A stretch of 64,000 nucleotides of DNA. Source: Micromonospora sp. M71_S20. Its GTDB lineage: Bacteria; Actinomycetota; Actinomycetes; Mycobacteriales; Micromonosporaceae. The first letter of the stretch is position 1; each line of letters starts with the position of its first letter. Below the pieces are notes generated by a model, which worked only from the letters and a program-made list of their open reading frames with translations, had not been told where the DNA came from and made no database searches. The stretch spans positions 1,364,001 through 1,428,000 of the forward strand of contig NZ_RCCV01000001.1 of assembly GCF_003664255.1 (NCBI RefSeq). Reading direction: 5' to 3'. Position numbers and translations under genes: made by a program. Shown piece after piece: positions 1-7,727 of this stretch.

Positions 1-2127
1 CGTCGGCGCGTAGGCGGTCACGTCGGTGCCGCTGCCGTTGAACGGGCTGGCGTCCAGGTAGCCGGTGACCACGCCGTTGGCGTCCCGCCGGTAGTAGTGG
101 CCTCCGCCGGGGGAGAAGAGCGAGGTCATGTTGCTCCAGCCGGTGGTTACCAGGTCCTGCCGGTGCCACACGTCGTTGGCGTCGACGTCGTACGCCACCA
201 GGATGCTGCCGGCCGTGGCGACGAGCCGGTTCTTGCCGGTGGCGCCCAGCGTGGGCAGGCTGAACCCGGTGGCCGGATCGCCGTTGTTGTCGTACACCGG
301 CCAGCTGGGGAAGTCGCCCGGCCCCGGCTTGGCCTTGGTCACCTTGTAGCGGCGCAGGAAGCCGTTGGCCGTGCCGAAGAGGCCGCCGTTGCCGTCGTGG
401 ACCAGCCGGTCGTGGGTCCACCCGCTGGTGGCGATCGGCGCCGACACGGTGAAGGCCAGCGGCTCGTGGCTGGTGACGTCCACCCGGTAGAGGTGTGCGT
501 TGGTGCCGGTCATCACGATGGTGTCCGAATTGAGGGTGGCCATCGCCTTCGGGGTGAAGCCGAGGGTCTGCGCCGAGACGGTGCTGACCTTCTTCGCCCC
601 GGTCACCGGATCGAGCGCGGTGTACGACAGGCGGCCGTCGGGCTTGGCGCCGAAGACCGAGACGAGCCCGGCCCAGGGACGGGCGGAGAGCAGCACCTGG
701 TTCCAGCCGGAGGCACTGACCGGGTCGGTGGGGAAGCTCTGGATATCGGTGCCGCTGCCGTCGACGGGGTTCGCGTCGCGGTAGCGGTCCAGCCGGCCGG
801 CGGAGTTGCGGGCGTAGTAGAAGCCGCCGCCGGGCGAGACGAGGTGCGTCGGGGCAGCCCAGCCCGTGGTGGCCAGCGTGCTGACGGTCCACCCACCCGG
901 GCCGTCTCCGTAGACGCGGTAGGAGAGCAGCCGGCCGTCGGAGACCGTGCCGAGGATCCGTCCGGGGGCCGGCGAGGTGATGGTCTTCTGACCGAAGCCG
1001 GTGGAGACCGCCGTCGCCCGGGTGAGATCCGCGCCGGTCGGCTTGGCGCTGGTGATCGTGCGCCGGTAGAGGTGGTTGGTGCTCCCGTTGATGTAGTAGA
1101 GGGAGCCGTAGCCGTCGTAGGCCAGCCGGTCGTACGGCGACCACCCGGCGGCGATGCTCGTCGTGGTGAAGGTCAGCGGGTCGTGTCCGGTGACGTCCAC
1201 CCGGTACAGGGTGCCGCCGGTGTCGCTGATCAGGATCGTGTTCTCGTTCAGCGTCGCCATCGCCTTGGGCGTGAAGCCGAGGGTCGCGGTCGACTGCCGG
1301 TTGGCCCGCAGGTCGCCGGTGGCGGAGTCGATGACGCTGTAGGTGAGCTGACCGCTGGCGAGGACACCGAAGATCTGCACGTCGGCGAGCTGCTCACGGA
1401 CCCAGGGGCCGAGGTCGTCCACGCGGGTGGCGGTGGCGCCGTCGCGGGTCTCGGTCTCGCCCAGGCACCCCTTCTGCCAGGACGTGGCAGCGATGGCGGC
1501 CAACTCGACGGTGCCGGCGTCCTCGCGGAACGCCGGGCCGCCGGCGTCGCCCTTGCAGAGGGTGGCGCCGGCCGACGCGCCGACCAGCCCGACGGATCCG
1601 CCGGTCACGTCCTGGACGGTGAAAAATCCCTGGTGCAGCCGGTTGGGCACCCACTCCGTGGCGGTGCGGCCGTAGCCGGTGACCCGTAGGGTCTCGGCGG
1701 CGGTCGGCGCGGTGGTGGCGAGCGCGACCGTGGGCACGCCGGTGGCCGGGGCGGAGAGCCGCGCCAGTGCGAGGTTGCGGCCCGGGTGGGGCACGACGTG
1801 GGTGACGCGGCGGTGCACTCCGGACGTGGCCGTGAGGTCCGTGCGGCCGACGAGCGCGGTGGTCGCCCGGGCGGGCGCGCCGGCGACGGTCGGATCGGTG
1901 CCGTCGGCGAAGCAGGACTTCGCCGTCACGATCCAGTTCGGGTCGATGAGCGCGCCGGAGCAGGCCCGGACCTCACCGAAGGTGATCTTGGCGTTGAAGA
2001 GGTAGCTGCCGTCCGGGACCGGATCGGCGGCGGCGATGGCCGAGGCGGAGCCCCCGCCCAACAGTCCGGCCGCGAGGGTGGCGCCCAGCAGGGCGGCGAT
2101 CCACCGGCGTACGCGACGAGATGACAA
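1..2127 (-). CDS. Secreted S1-fold pseudoprotease with C-terminal beta-propeller (3' end outside window)
   Basis: Reads leftward off the window edge; 709 codons are visible without a stop. The start is taken as TTG at 2127, five bases after a GGGGGAC ribosome site; no ATG or GTG gives an equally good signal peptide. Residues 1-34 are an Arg-rich n-region, a hydrophobic core and ASA-type cleavage sites. Residues 45-230 follow the trypsin fold (CSGALIDPNWIVTA, then CKGDAGGP), but the three catalytic positions are changed: TAKSC has Ser71 for His, RNLALARL has Asn118 for Asp, and GDAGGP has Ala195 for Ser. It should therefore bind rather than cut. From about residue 235 there are tachylectin/PQQ-like propeller repeats; TLGFTPKAMATLN occurs twice, near 1270 and 560. 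Inference: a secreted binding or sensing protein. Similar 'TAASC' S1 proteins are common in actinomycetes. Confidence 0.8.
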   Translation of the reverse strand, partial: MSSRRVRRWIAALLGATLAAGLLGGGSASAIAAADPVPDGSYLFNAKITFGEVRACSGALIDPNWIVTAKSCFADGTDPTVAGAPARATTALVGRTDLTATSGVHRRVTHVVPHPGRNLALARLSAPATGVPTVALATTAPTAAETLRVTGYGRTATEWVPNRLHQGFFTVQDVTGGSVGLVGASAGATLCKGDAGGPAFREDAGTVELAAIAATSWQKGCLGETETRDGATATRVDDLGPWVREQLADVQIFGVLASGQLTYSVIDSATGDLRANRQSTATLGFTPKAMATLNENTILISDTGGTLYRVDVTGHDPLTFTTTSIAAGWSPYDRLAYDGYGSLYYINGSTNHLYRRTITSAKPTGADLTRATAVSTGFGQKTITSPAPGRILGTVSDGRLLSYRVYGDGPGGWTVSTLATTGWAAPTHLVSPGGGFYYARNSAGRLDRYRDANPVDGSGTDIQSFPTDPVSASGWNQVLLSARPWAGLVSVFGAKPDGRLSYTALDPVTGAKKVSTVSAQTLGFTPKAMATLNSDTIVMTGTNAHLYRVDVTSHEPLAFTVSAPIATSGWTHDRLVHDGNGGLFGTANGFLRRYKVTKAKPGPGDFPSWPVYDNNGDPATGFSLPTLGATGKNRLVATAGSILVAYDVDANDVWHRQDLVTTGWSNMTSLFSPGGGHYYRRDANGVVTGYLDASPFNGSGTDVTAYAPT

Positions 2128-2299
2128 AGTGGTCCCCCGTGTCTCTAGGTGTCATCCGGGCCGATCAGGCGGCTCGGATCGCGCGCATGCTATCGAGCCG
2201 CGTGCATGGCCCGGGGGCCCCACTCGCAAAGCCTCCACCAGAGACATATGGCATTGAATCGGCCAGTACCCGGGGCGGTGCGTCAGCGTTGACGGGCCT

Positions 2300-3832
2300 T
2301 CAGGACCACTCCTCCATCGGGTCGCCGTCCCGCCCCGGGCCAACCGGTCCAGCGTCGTCCGCCGGGGCGGCGACGACCGGCGGTCCGCCGTGCGTCCAGG
2401 GCGTCTCATCCACCGCCGGGAACGCCCCCGCCGGCATGAACGCGTCCGACAGGGTGGTGTAGCAGAGCCGCTCCCCCACCTCGGGCACGCTGCCCGGCGG
2501 CGCGGTCAGGCCCCGGCCCATCCCCCCGGAGAGCTCCAGCACGACCTCGGTCTTGCCGTCCGCCGCCGGGGTGACGAAGACCAGCCGGGCCTTCTGCGCC
2601 GGCCGGGCCGGCGAGTACAGCGTCGCGCCGACCGGCACGAGCACCGGCTCGGTGGTGACCAGCTGGATCCGGGGGCGCAGCACCGGTCGCTTGCCGGTGT
2701 CGTCGACCCGCTTCGGGTCCGCCAGGGTCACCTCGCCGACGAACGCCTCACCGGTCAGCCGGTGCTCCGCCATCACCAGCGGGTCGTCGTAGGCGCGCTG
2801 CACCGCGTACGAGGTCAGGGCCCGTTCCAGCCGGTGCAGCCGCTGGGCGGCGGCGACCGCCCCGTCGCGGCGGGGCTGCGGCGCGCCGCCCGCGTCGACG
2901 TGTTCGGCGTAGCCGGTGAAGGCGTCCTTGTCGCCGTCCCACCGGCCGGCCACCCGGGCGCCCGGGGGCAGGCCGCGCAGCAGCCCCACGCCGCGCCACA
3001 TCAGCTCCCAGGTGGGCGCGAGCTGATCGCGCAGCAGCCGTTCCAGCTCCGCGTACGCCCCGGCGCGCGCGACCGGGTCGTCCTCGGCGTCGGTGTACGC
3101 GGCGATGGCCGGGGCGAGCCACCGGTTGTCGAAGTCCGGGTCGGTGGCCGGGCCGGCGGGCGGGCAGGTCGCCGGGTCCTCGGCCCGGGCCGCCGCCTCG
3201 GCGCCGGTGAGCCCGGCCGGCGGGTCGATCCAGCCGAGCAGCGCCGGCAGGTGCAGGTCCTCCACCACGCTCTGCCCGGTGGCCCAGTGCAGGGCCAGCG
3301 CGTCGGTCATCGCCAGCAGCGCCGACGAGCCGGGATGCTCGGCCCGCTCGGCGAAGAAGGTCAGCCAGCGCCCGAGCACCGGCACCGACGGGTGCACCGG
3401 ATACTCCCCGTCGGGGCGGCGGAAGCGGGTGGAGCGGCCGAGCAGCCGCAGGAAGGTGATCCCGGCGGGGTTCGGCACCAGCAGCTGCGGGGCGTCGACG
3501 TGGCGGTAGCGCACGTCCCGGCCCCGGTCGACCGGCACCGCCTCGGAGACGCCCCGGAACCCGTCCAGGTAGGGCAGCACGATCCCGGCCAGCTCGGCGG
3601 CGAACGCGAACCGCTGGTCGCGGTTGCGGGGCTGCGGCACGACCAGCAGCCGCGCCGCGTCCGGGGCGTCGCCGACCAGCGCCGCCAGCGGCGCGTTCGC
3701 CTCGCCGGCCATCGCCAGGGGCACCAGCACCAACGGTCGCTCGGCCAGGTGCAGGTGCCGGACGGTGGCCACCGGCTGGGCCACCCCGGCGGCGAGCGCC
3801 TGGGCCCGGGCCAACGCGCGCAACGTGCTCAC
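2300..3832 (-). CDS. Unrecognised 510-aa protein, partner of the upstream Cas4-like nuclease
   Basis: I do not recognise the family. The GTG start at 3832 gives 510 residues; the frame is open further upstream, so the true start may differ. There is no signal peptide or convincing membrane segment, so it is probably cytoplasmic. The N-terminal 160 residues look alpha/beta (VLVPLAMAG, RLLVVPQPRNRDQRF, LLVPNPAGITFLRLLGRSTRFRR). The middle is helical and Arg-rich (about 240-350). The C-terminal 130 residues look like a beta-rich barrel (GEAFVGEVTLADPK, RPRIQLVTTEPVLVPVGATLYSP, KARLVFVTP, TEVVLELSGGMGRG), ending in an acidic tail MEEWS. No Walker A motif is visible, so it is not an obvious helicase. 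It is co-directional with the nuclease 121 bp upstream, which suggests joint expression. Function unknown; a nucleic-acid role is inferred only from context. Confidence 0.75.
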   Translation of the reverse strand: MSTLRALARAQALAAGVAQPVATVRHLHLAERPLVLVPLAMAGEANAPLAALVGDAPDAARLLVVPQPRNRDQRFAFAAELAGIVLPYLDGFRGVSEAVPVDRGRDVRYRHVDAPQLLVPNPAGITFLRLLGRSTRFRRPDGEYPVHPSVPVLGRWLTFFAERAEHPGSSALLAMTDALALHWATGQSVVEDLHLPALLGWIDPPAGLTGAEAAARAEDPATCPPAGPATDPDFDNRWLAPAIAAYTDAEDDPVARAGAYAELERLLRDQLAPTWELMWRGVGLLRGLPPGARVAGRWDGDKDAFTGYAEHVDAGGAPQPRRDGAVAAAQRLHRLERALTSYAVQRAYDDPLVMAEHRLTGEAFVGEVTLADPKRVDDTGKRPVLRPRIQLVTTEPVLVPVGATLYSPARPAQKARLVFVTPAADGKTEVVLELSGGMGRGLTAPPGSVPEVGERLCYTTLSDAFMPAGAFPAVDETPWTHGGPPVVAAPADDAGPVGPGRDGDPMEEWS

Positions 3833-3953
3833 GCCGACCTGCCCGCACGGCCGGCGGCGGCTGGTGGCCGCGCCGCCCGCCCCGGCCCCGCGAGTGAACC
3901 GGCGCGGGGCGGCGAGGGATCGGCCGGGTGGTGGCGACGGGCGGCCGGCGTAC

Positions 3954-5063
3954 TCATGCGGGGGTCCCGGTGAGGGCGTCGGCGCGCAGCCGGGCGGCGG
4001 CCCGCAGCAGCGCGGCGGCCTCCTCCTGCCCCGGCTCCGGCGTGCGTTCGCCGGCCGCCAGCGCCAGCACCTCGTCGACCTCCGCGACCCCGCCGAGCGC
4101 CTCCCGGACCGGCCGGCCCAGCGCCCCGGTGTGGCCGCGCGCCTCGGTGCGGCAGAAGTACGCCAGCTCGCAGGCCGCCAGGCACTCGGGCGCGTAGCGG
4201 GCCGCCACCCCCGACAGCGCGGCGAGCAGCGCCGCGGGCTCGGCCGTCACGTCGGCGGTGAAGTCCTCGGGCACGGTGGCCAGCAGCGCGTCGACCCGGG
4301 CCATCCGGTCGAGCTGGCGGCGCAGCACCAGCAGTTGCTTGCGCACGTCGACCAGGCTGGCCACCGGCTGGTTGGCGAAGTCGCGCGGGCAGACCAGCAC
4401 CGCGTCGTGCGACACCAGCTCCGGGTCGTGGCCGGCGGCGGCGAGCAGCTCGCGCAGGGCCAGCACGTAGACGGCGGCCTGGATCGCGGCGGCGGACACC
4501 TTGGCCGGGTCGGCCTGGCCGTCGACCACCGGGAACGACTTGATCTCGACGACGTGGAACCGGCCGGCGAGCCGGGCGGCGACCAGGTCCGGCTCCAGGT
4601 GCACCCGGCGGCCGGCGACGTCCAGACCCAGCAGCGGGTGGTCGAACAGCGCGGCGCCGTCGTCCGTCCCGCCGGGAGTCGCGCCGGTCAGCAGCGCGGC
4701 GGAGCGGCGGTGCCGGGCGGCCGTGTCGTCCTCGACGCCGTCGCCGAGGTCCGTCCAGCTCGCCGCCGCCGGCACCGGTACGCCCAGCCGCTCGGCGACC
4801 AGCCGCAGCAGCTCGGCCCCGCCGTCGGCCTTGACCTGCGCCTCGAACGCGTTGCCCCGGGTGATGGCGAACCGGGACTGCCCGAACCGGGCGGGAAAGC
4901 CGATCCGCTCGGCCAGCTTCGGCTTGTCCACCCCCGCGCCGTCCAGCACGGCCCGCCGGGTGCAGCCCGGGTTGCTGGTCAGGGCGGCGATGGTGCGCGC
5001 GTTGTGCCGCCTCGGTGGCACGCCGCCGCGGATCGCGGCCAGTCGTTCCTCGGTGCTCGTCAC
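3954..5063 (-). CDS. Cas4/RecB-like PD-(D/E)XK nuclease with probable [4Fe-4S] cluster
   Basis: 369 residues from the GTG at 5063 (VTSTEERLAAIRGG); an in-frame start at 5123 would add 20 low-complexity residues. The motif set of Cas4/AddB-type exonucleases is present in order: Cys34 (NPGCTRRAV), G70-x3-E74 (GNAFEAQV), Asp159 (EPDL), E173-I-K175 (VVEIKSF), and Q195-x3-Y199 (IQAAVYVLAL, the QxxxY motif). A cysteine triplet C294-x3-C298-x5-C304 follows. One early Cys plus three late Cys is the known iron-sulfur staple of Cas4 and AddB. No cas1, cas2 or CRISPR repeat is in the window, so this is a stand-alone Cas4-like protein. The only close partner is the 510-aa gene downstream. Probable role: DNA end resection, repair or defence (inferred). 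Confidence 0.8.
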   Translation of the reverse strand: MTSTEERLAAIRGGVPPRRHNARTIAALTSNPGCTRRAVLDGAGVDKPKLAERIGFPARFGQSRFAITRGNAFEAQVKADGGAELLRLVAERLGVPVPAAASWTDLGDGVEDDTAARHRRSAALLTGATPGGTDDGAALFDHPLLGLDVAGRRVHLEPDLVAARLAGRFHVVEIKSFPVVDGQADPAKVSAAAIQAAVYVLALRELLAAAGHDPELVSHDAVLVCPRDFANQPVASLVDVRKQLLVLRRQLDRMARVDALLATVPEDFTADVTAEPAALLAALSGVAARYAPECLAACELAYFCRTEARGHTGALGRPVREALGGVAEVDEVLALAAGERTPEPGQEEAAALLRAAARLRADALTGTPA

Positions 5064-5165
5064 GATCCGCCACGATAGGCGGTCACCGCCGCCCGCGCCG
5101 GGCGCCGCCCCGGCCGGTGGCACCCGACGCGACCGCGGCCCGGGGCCGGGCCGGGCGGAACCGGC

Positions 5166-5639
5166 TCAGAGCAGGGCCGCGTACGGCCCCAGGACACCGC
5201 AGCAGATCAGTCCGATGACGCCGAACGTGACCAGCATGATGCTGTAGTTCGACCAGAGCCCGAACTTCGTCACGTCGGTGCCGTACCCGTCGTAGGCGCG
5301 GTTGCGCCAGCCACCGAAACGGAACGCCAGGTGGTAGGCCGCGCCGGGCTGGGCGACCAGCGCGGTGGTGATCAGCGGCAGGCCCATGAAGTCGGTGTAC
5401 CGGACGTCGTGCGACCCGGGAGGGATCACCACGTACCAGGTGCCCTCGCCGGGGATCGGCACCGTCTGGCCGCTGACCTTGAACTTGCTCGTGGTGGGGG
5501 CGGGCACGATGTACGGGCCACGGTTCACCGAGACGGCGAGCACCGCGTAGCCGGGCGGGGGCGCGATCGGGTGGGGGTACACCATCGGCGTGACGGGGCC
5601 GGGCATGTGCGGGTACGACGCATGAGGGGGGTACGACAC
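5166..5639 (-). CDS. Small C-terminally anchored PEGA-like protein
   Basis: 157 residues from the GTG at 5639, seven bases after AGGA; a GTG at 5663 is also in frame but lacks that site. Residues 1-35 are Pro/Tyr/His-rich (PHASYPHMPGPVTPMVYPHP). Residues 36-125 read as a beta-sandwich reminiscent of PEGA domains (AVSVNRGPYIV, GTWYVVIPPGSHDVRYTDF). The last 30 residues are one membrane helix (SIMLVTFGVIGLICCGVLGP), so it is tail-anchored, with the domain probably cytoplasmic. It is the last gene of a minus-strand run that starts at the zinc-ribbon gene. Function unknown; the PEGA comparison is by eye. Confidence 0.65.
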   Translation of the reverse strand: MSYPPHASYPHMPGPVTPMVYPHPIAPPPGYAVLAVSVNRGPYIVPAPTTSKFKVSGQTVPIPGEGTWYVVIPPGSHDVRYTDFMGLPLITTALVAQPGAAYHLAFRFGGWRNRAYDGYGTDVTKFGLWSNYSIMLVTFGVIGLICCGVLGPYAALL

Positions 5640-5696
5640 CGCCACATCCTGGCACGGCCCCACCAGTCCGCCGAGGCTCTGCGGATCACGGACCGG

Positions 5697-5876
5697 TCAG
5701 CGCCCGGCGGAGCGGTTCCAGGGTGAACGGGGCAGGGCGGTGCCGGCCAGCGGCCGGCGGTCGCGGCGACGGCGGCGACGTCCGGGAGTGCACGGCGGCC
5801 GGGAGACGGTGTGCACCGGGGCCGGGGCGGGCACGGCGGGCTGCCGGCCGATCAGCCAGCAGAGGAAACGGGCCAT
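5697..5876 (-). CDS. Possible small Arg/Pro-rich protein, 59 aa
   Basis: An ATG at 5876, nine bases after the zinc-ribbon stop, opens a 59-codon frame (MARFLCWLIGRQPAVPAPAP). It has a short hydrophobic N-terminus and then a very basic stretch with six Arg in a row. No clear ribosome binding site precedes it, and such Arg/Pro composition also arises by chance at this G+C. It fills an otherwise empty 220-bp gap between two minus-strand genes. Weak support. Confidence 0.3.
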   Translation of the reverse strand: MARFLCWLIGRQPAVPAPAPVHTVSRPPCTPGRRRRRRDRRPLAGTALPRSPWNRSAGR

Positions 5877-5885
5877 CGGTGGGGC

Positions 5886-6119
5886 TCAGCCGACGGGGAG
5901 GCGCTCGGCCTCGGACCGGGAGATCTCGTACTGGGCGCCGCAGAAGGTGCACTGCTGCACGTAGCGGGTGCGGATCGGGATGATCGGCACGAAGAACAGG
6001 CTGAACTTCGTCGATCGGCGCGTGATCACCTGCGCGGCGTGGTTGTGGCAGTTGCGGCAGACCTGCTGCACCACGCCGGACTGGCTGACCTTGGTCCGGA
6101 GCCCGAAGATGAAGAACAT
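5886..6119 (-). CDS. Zinc-ribbon protein, 77 aa
   Basis: Starts MFFIFGLRTKVSQSG. It has two CxxC knuckles, CRNC at about residue 21 and CTFC at about 58, separated by a hydrophobic strand (FSLFFVPIIPI). This is the layout of the small bacterial zinc-ribbon family, which probably binds one zinc ion. Such proteins are usually membrane-associated or scaffold-like and have no assigned reaction. Upstream, towards 6200, is a hairpin ending the previous operon, so it probably has its own promoter in 6120-6174. Confidence 0.75.
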   Translation of the reverse strand: MFFIFGLRTKVSQSGVVQQVCRNCHNHAAQVITRRSTKFSLFFVPIIPIRTRYVQQCTFCGAQYEISRSEAERLPVG

Positions 6120-6174
6120 CGCCCCCCAGTACCCACCAGTCGCCCGTCTATCACCTGCGACTTTCGACGGCCCC

Positions 6175-6200
6175 GGGCGCGCTCCGGCGGGAGCGCGCCC
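6175..6200 (-). terminator. Hairpin terminator after the SRPBCC gene
   Basis: An 11-bp perfect stem (GGGCGCGCTCC / GGAGCGCGCCC) with a GGCG loop lies ten bases beyond the stop of the SRPBCC gene. There is no U-tract, as is usual in actinomycetes. Confidence 0.6.
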
Positions 6201-6210
6201 GAGGCGTACG

Positions 6211-7089
6211 TCAGCTCGTCGCCTTCGCGGGCGCGGGTTCCAGGCCCGGCACCTCCGCGGGGAGCCAGATCGGCTGCCAGTCCGCCATCTCGTGGAAGCG
6301 GCGCAGCTCGAACAGCCCCGAGAGCGACCCGGCCCAGGCCCCGTACGGGGGGTTCTGCTCGTCGAAGCCGGACTGCACGAAGGTCAGCTTCGTCTTCCCC
6401 TGCGACTCGGCCAGCTCCCAGGTGCTGACGCCGGTCGGCCCCCAGTCCACCGACAGCTTCCGGCCGGGCTCCAGGTCGACGACCTTGGCCGCGTAGCCGT
6501 GCTCGAAGCCGCCCATGGCGTAGCGGCCACCGACCCACGGCTCGATGCCGACCGGGTAGCCGAACCAGGCGCTGGCCTGCTCGGAGTCGGTCAGCGACTC
6601 GAACACCTTCGCCGTCGGCGCGTCGATCAGCAGCTCGCCGCGCAGCTCGGCGGAGGTGAAGTCGACCTTCGGCAGCAGCGGTTGCCCTTCCAGGTGGGCG
6701 GCCAGGTTGGCGATCGACAGGCTCCAGAAGGTCTGGAGCACGCCCCGGATGGTGCTGCCGCTCATCGCCTCGGCGAAGTCGAAGTGGCTCTGGGTCAGGG
6801 TCAGCACGGTGGTGTCGGGGCCCTCCGCGCGCAGGGCGAACTCGGCGGTGGTCTCGACGCCGTCGAGCAGCCAGGTGAAGCGCAGCGTGTCGTCGTCGGC
6901 GTGCAACAACCGCTGGTGCGGCGCGTCGCCCTCCGGGGTGTACCGGCCCCAGAACTCGTACCGTCGCGGCAGCTCGACCTCGGCGTGCTCGGCGAGCCAG
7001 AGGCGCAGCTCGGCCGGGTCGGTCAGGGCGCGGCGGACGGTCGCGACGGGCGCGGCGAGGCGGACGGGCAGCTTCATCGGTTCACTCAC
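6211..7089 (-). CDS. Double SRPBCC (AHSA1/START-like) domain protein
   Basis: 292 residues starting GTG at 7089 (VSEPMKLPVRL). Two SRPBCC domains lie in tandem. The first (about 5-140) has VRLAAPVATVRRALTDPAELRLWLAEHAEV and YTPEGDAPHQRLL. The second (about 155-275) has ELLIDAPTAKVFESLTDSEQASAWFGYPVGIEPWVGGRYAMGG. This is the Aha1 C-terminal-like class of hydrophobic-pocket proteins; no enzymatic residues can be assigned. Its start overlaps the stop of the HTH gene by 8 nt (GTGAGTGA), so the two are translationally coupled. HTH/AHSA1 pairs are a familiar actinobacterial module; ligand unknown. Confidence 0.85.
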   Translation of the reverse strand: MSEPMKLPVRLAAPVATVRRALTDPAELRLWLAEHAEVELPRRYEFWGRYTPEGDAPHQRLLHADDDTLRFTWLLDGVETTAEFALRAEGPDTTVLTLTQSHFDFAEAMSGSTIRGVLQTFWSLSIANLAAHLEGQPLLPKVDFTSAELRGELLIDAPTAKVFESLTDSEQASAWFGYPVGIEPWVGGRYAMGGFEHGYAAKVVDLEPGRKLSVDWGPTGVSTWELAESQGKTKLTFVQSGFDEQNPPYGAWAGSLSGLFELRRFHEMADWQPIWLPAEVPGLEPAPAKATS

Positions 7090-7639
7090 GTTCTTTCCCC
7101 TTCGGATAGCAGGCCACGGCGAGCTTGAAGGCGTCGCCCTCGGCGCCCCCGTAGCGCGTGAACAGGTCCTGCAGAGCGGTCTGCAGGTCGTGCAGGAACT
7201 GCTGGCGTTGTTCCACCGGCACCCGGATCTCGCCGGCGACCCCGATCGAGGGGAGCTCGGGAGCGGCGCGGTCCAGCCCGGCGATGTCCTCCTGGACCTC
7301 CTCCATCAGGTCCAGCAGGTAGCCGAGGCTCAGCTCGTCGCGGGCGCGGCGCAGGCCGATCCGCCCGACCAGTCGGGGGGACAGCCAGTAGGAGCGGGCG
7401 GCGGCCTGGTAGATGCCCTCCGTGATGCCCCGGACCTTGCGTTCGTTGACCAGCTCGACCAGGCCGGCGGCGACGAGCTGCTTGACGTGGTAGTAGACGC
7501 GCTGCGGCGTCTGCTCCAGCCGGGTGGCGACCTCGGTGCAGGTGCGGGGCTCGGCCAGTTGCCGCAGCACCTCGACGCGCTGCGGCTTGAGCAGGACCTC
7601 GGCCTGCTCGATCTGTTCCAGGTACAGGACGTCTCTCAT
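7082..7639 (-). CDS. ArsR-like winged-helix repressor
   Basis: 185 residues from the ATG at 7639 (MRDVLYLEQIEQ); an in-frame TTG at 7663 lies inside the operator and is unlikely. The winged helix at about 12-75 reads AEVLLKPQRVEVLRQLAEPRTCTEVATRLEQTPQRVYYHVKQLVAAGLVELV. The rest is a helical effector/dimerisation region (SLGYLLDLMEEVQEDIAGL). A perfect palindrome sits within 25 bp of the start, between -35-like TTGACA and the ATG, which suggests autorepression. With little room for a leader, the mRNA may be leaderless or nearly so. It is co-transcribed with the SRPBCC protein. Confidence 0.85.
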   Translation of the reverse strand: MRDVLYLEQIEQAEVLLKPQRVEVLRQLAEPRTCTEVATRLEQTPQRVYYHVKQLVAAGLVELVNERKVRGITEGIYQAAARSYWLSPRLVGRIGLRRARDELSLGYLLDLMEEVQEDIAGLDRAAPELPSIGVAGEIRVPVEQRQQFLHDLQTALQDLFTRYGGAEGDAFKLAVACYPKGKERE

Positions 7640-7650
7640 GGCAAAATCAG

Positions 7651-7677
7651 TTTGTACGTACAAAATTTGTTTGTCAA
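7651..7677 (-). promoter_or_regulatory. Promoter with palindromic operator of the HTH-SRPBCC operon
   Basis: TTTGTACGTACAAA (7651-7664) is a perfect 14-bp inverted repeat in a G+C-rich genome, 12 bp upstream of the ATG. Reading leftward, TTGACA (7677-7672) is a good -35, and TACAAA inside the palindrome could serve as the -10 at 15-bp spacing. The AT-rich block is very unlike its surroundings. It is probably the autoregulatory site of the HTH protein (inference). Confidence 0.7.
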
Positions 7678-7690
7678 TGGCTTCGCCGGA

Positions 7691-7715
7691 AGCCGCGCCG
7701 ACGGGCGGCGCGGCT
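7691..7715 (-). terminator. Hairpin terminator after tmsB
   Basis: Perfect 10-bp stem AGCCGCGCCG / CGGCGCGGCT with a 5-nt loop, 12 bases beyond the tmsB stop; reading leftward it is followed by TTCC. Confidence 0.55.
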
Positions 7716-7727
7716 GTCGGACGCGGG

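Noticed and set aside
97..1689. Long plus-strand frame of 530 codons opposite the pseudoprotease
   Set aside because: Low-complexity Gly/Arg/Val-rich translation, a shadow of the minus-strand gene, which has a signal peptide and domain motifs.
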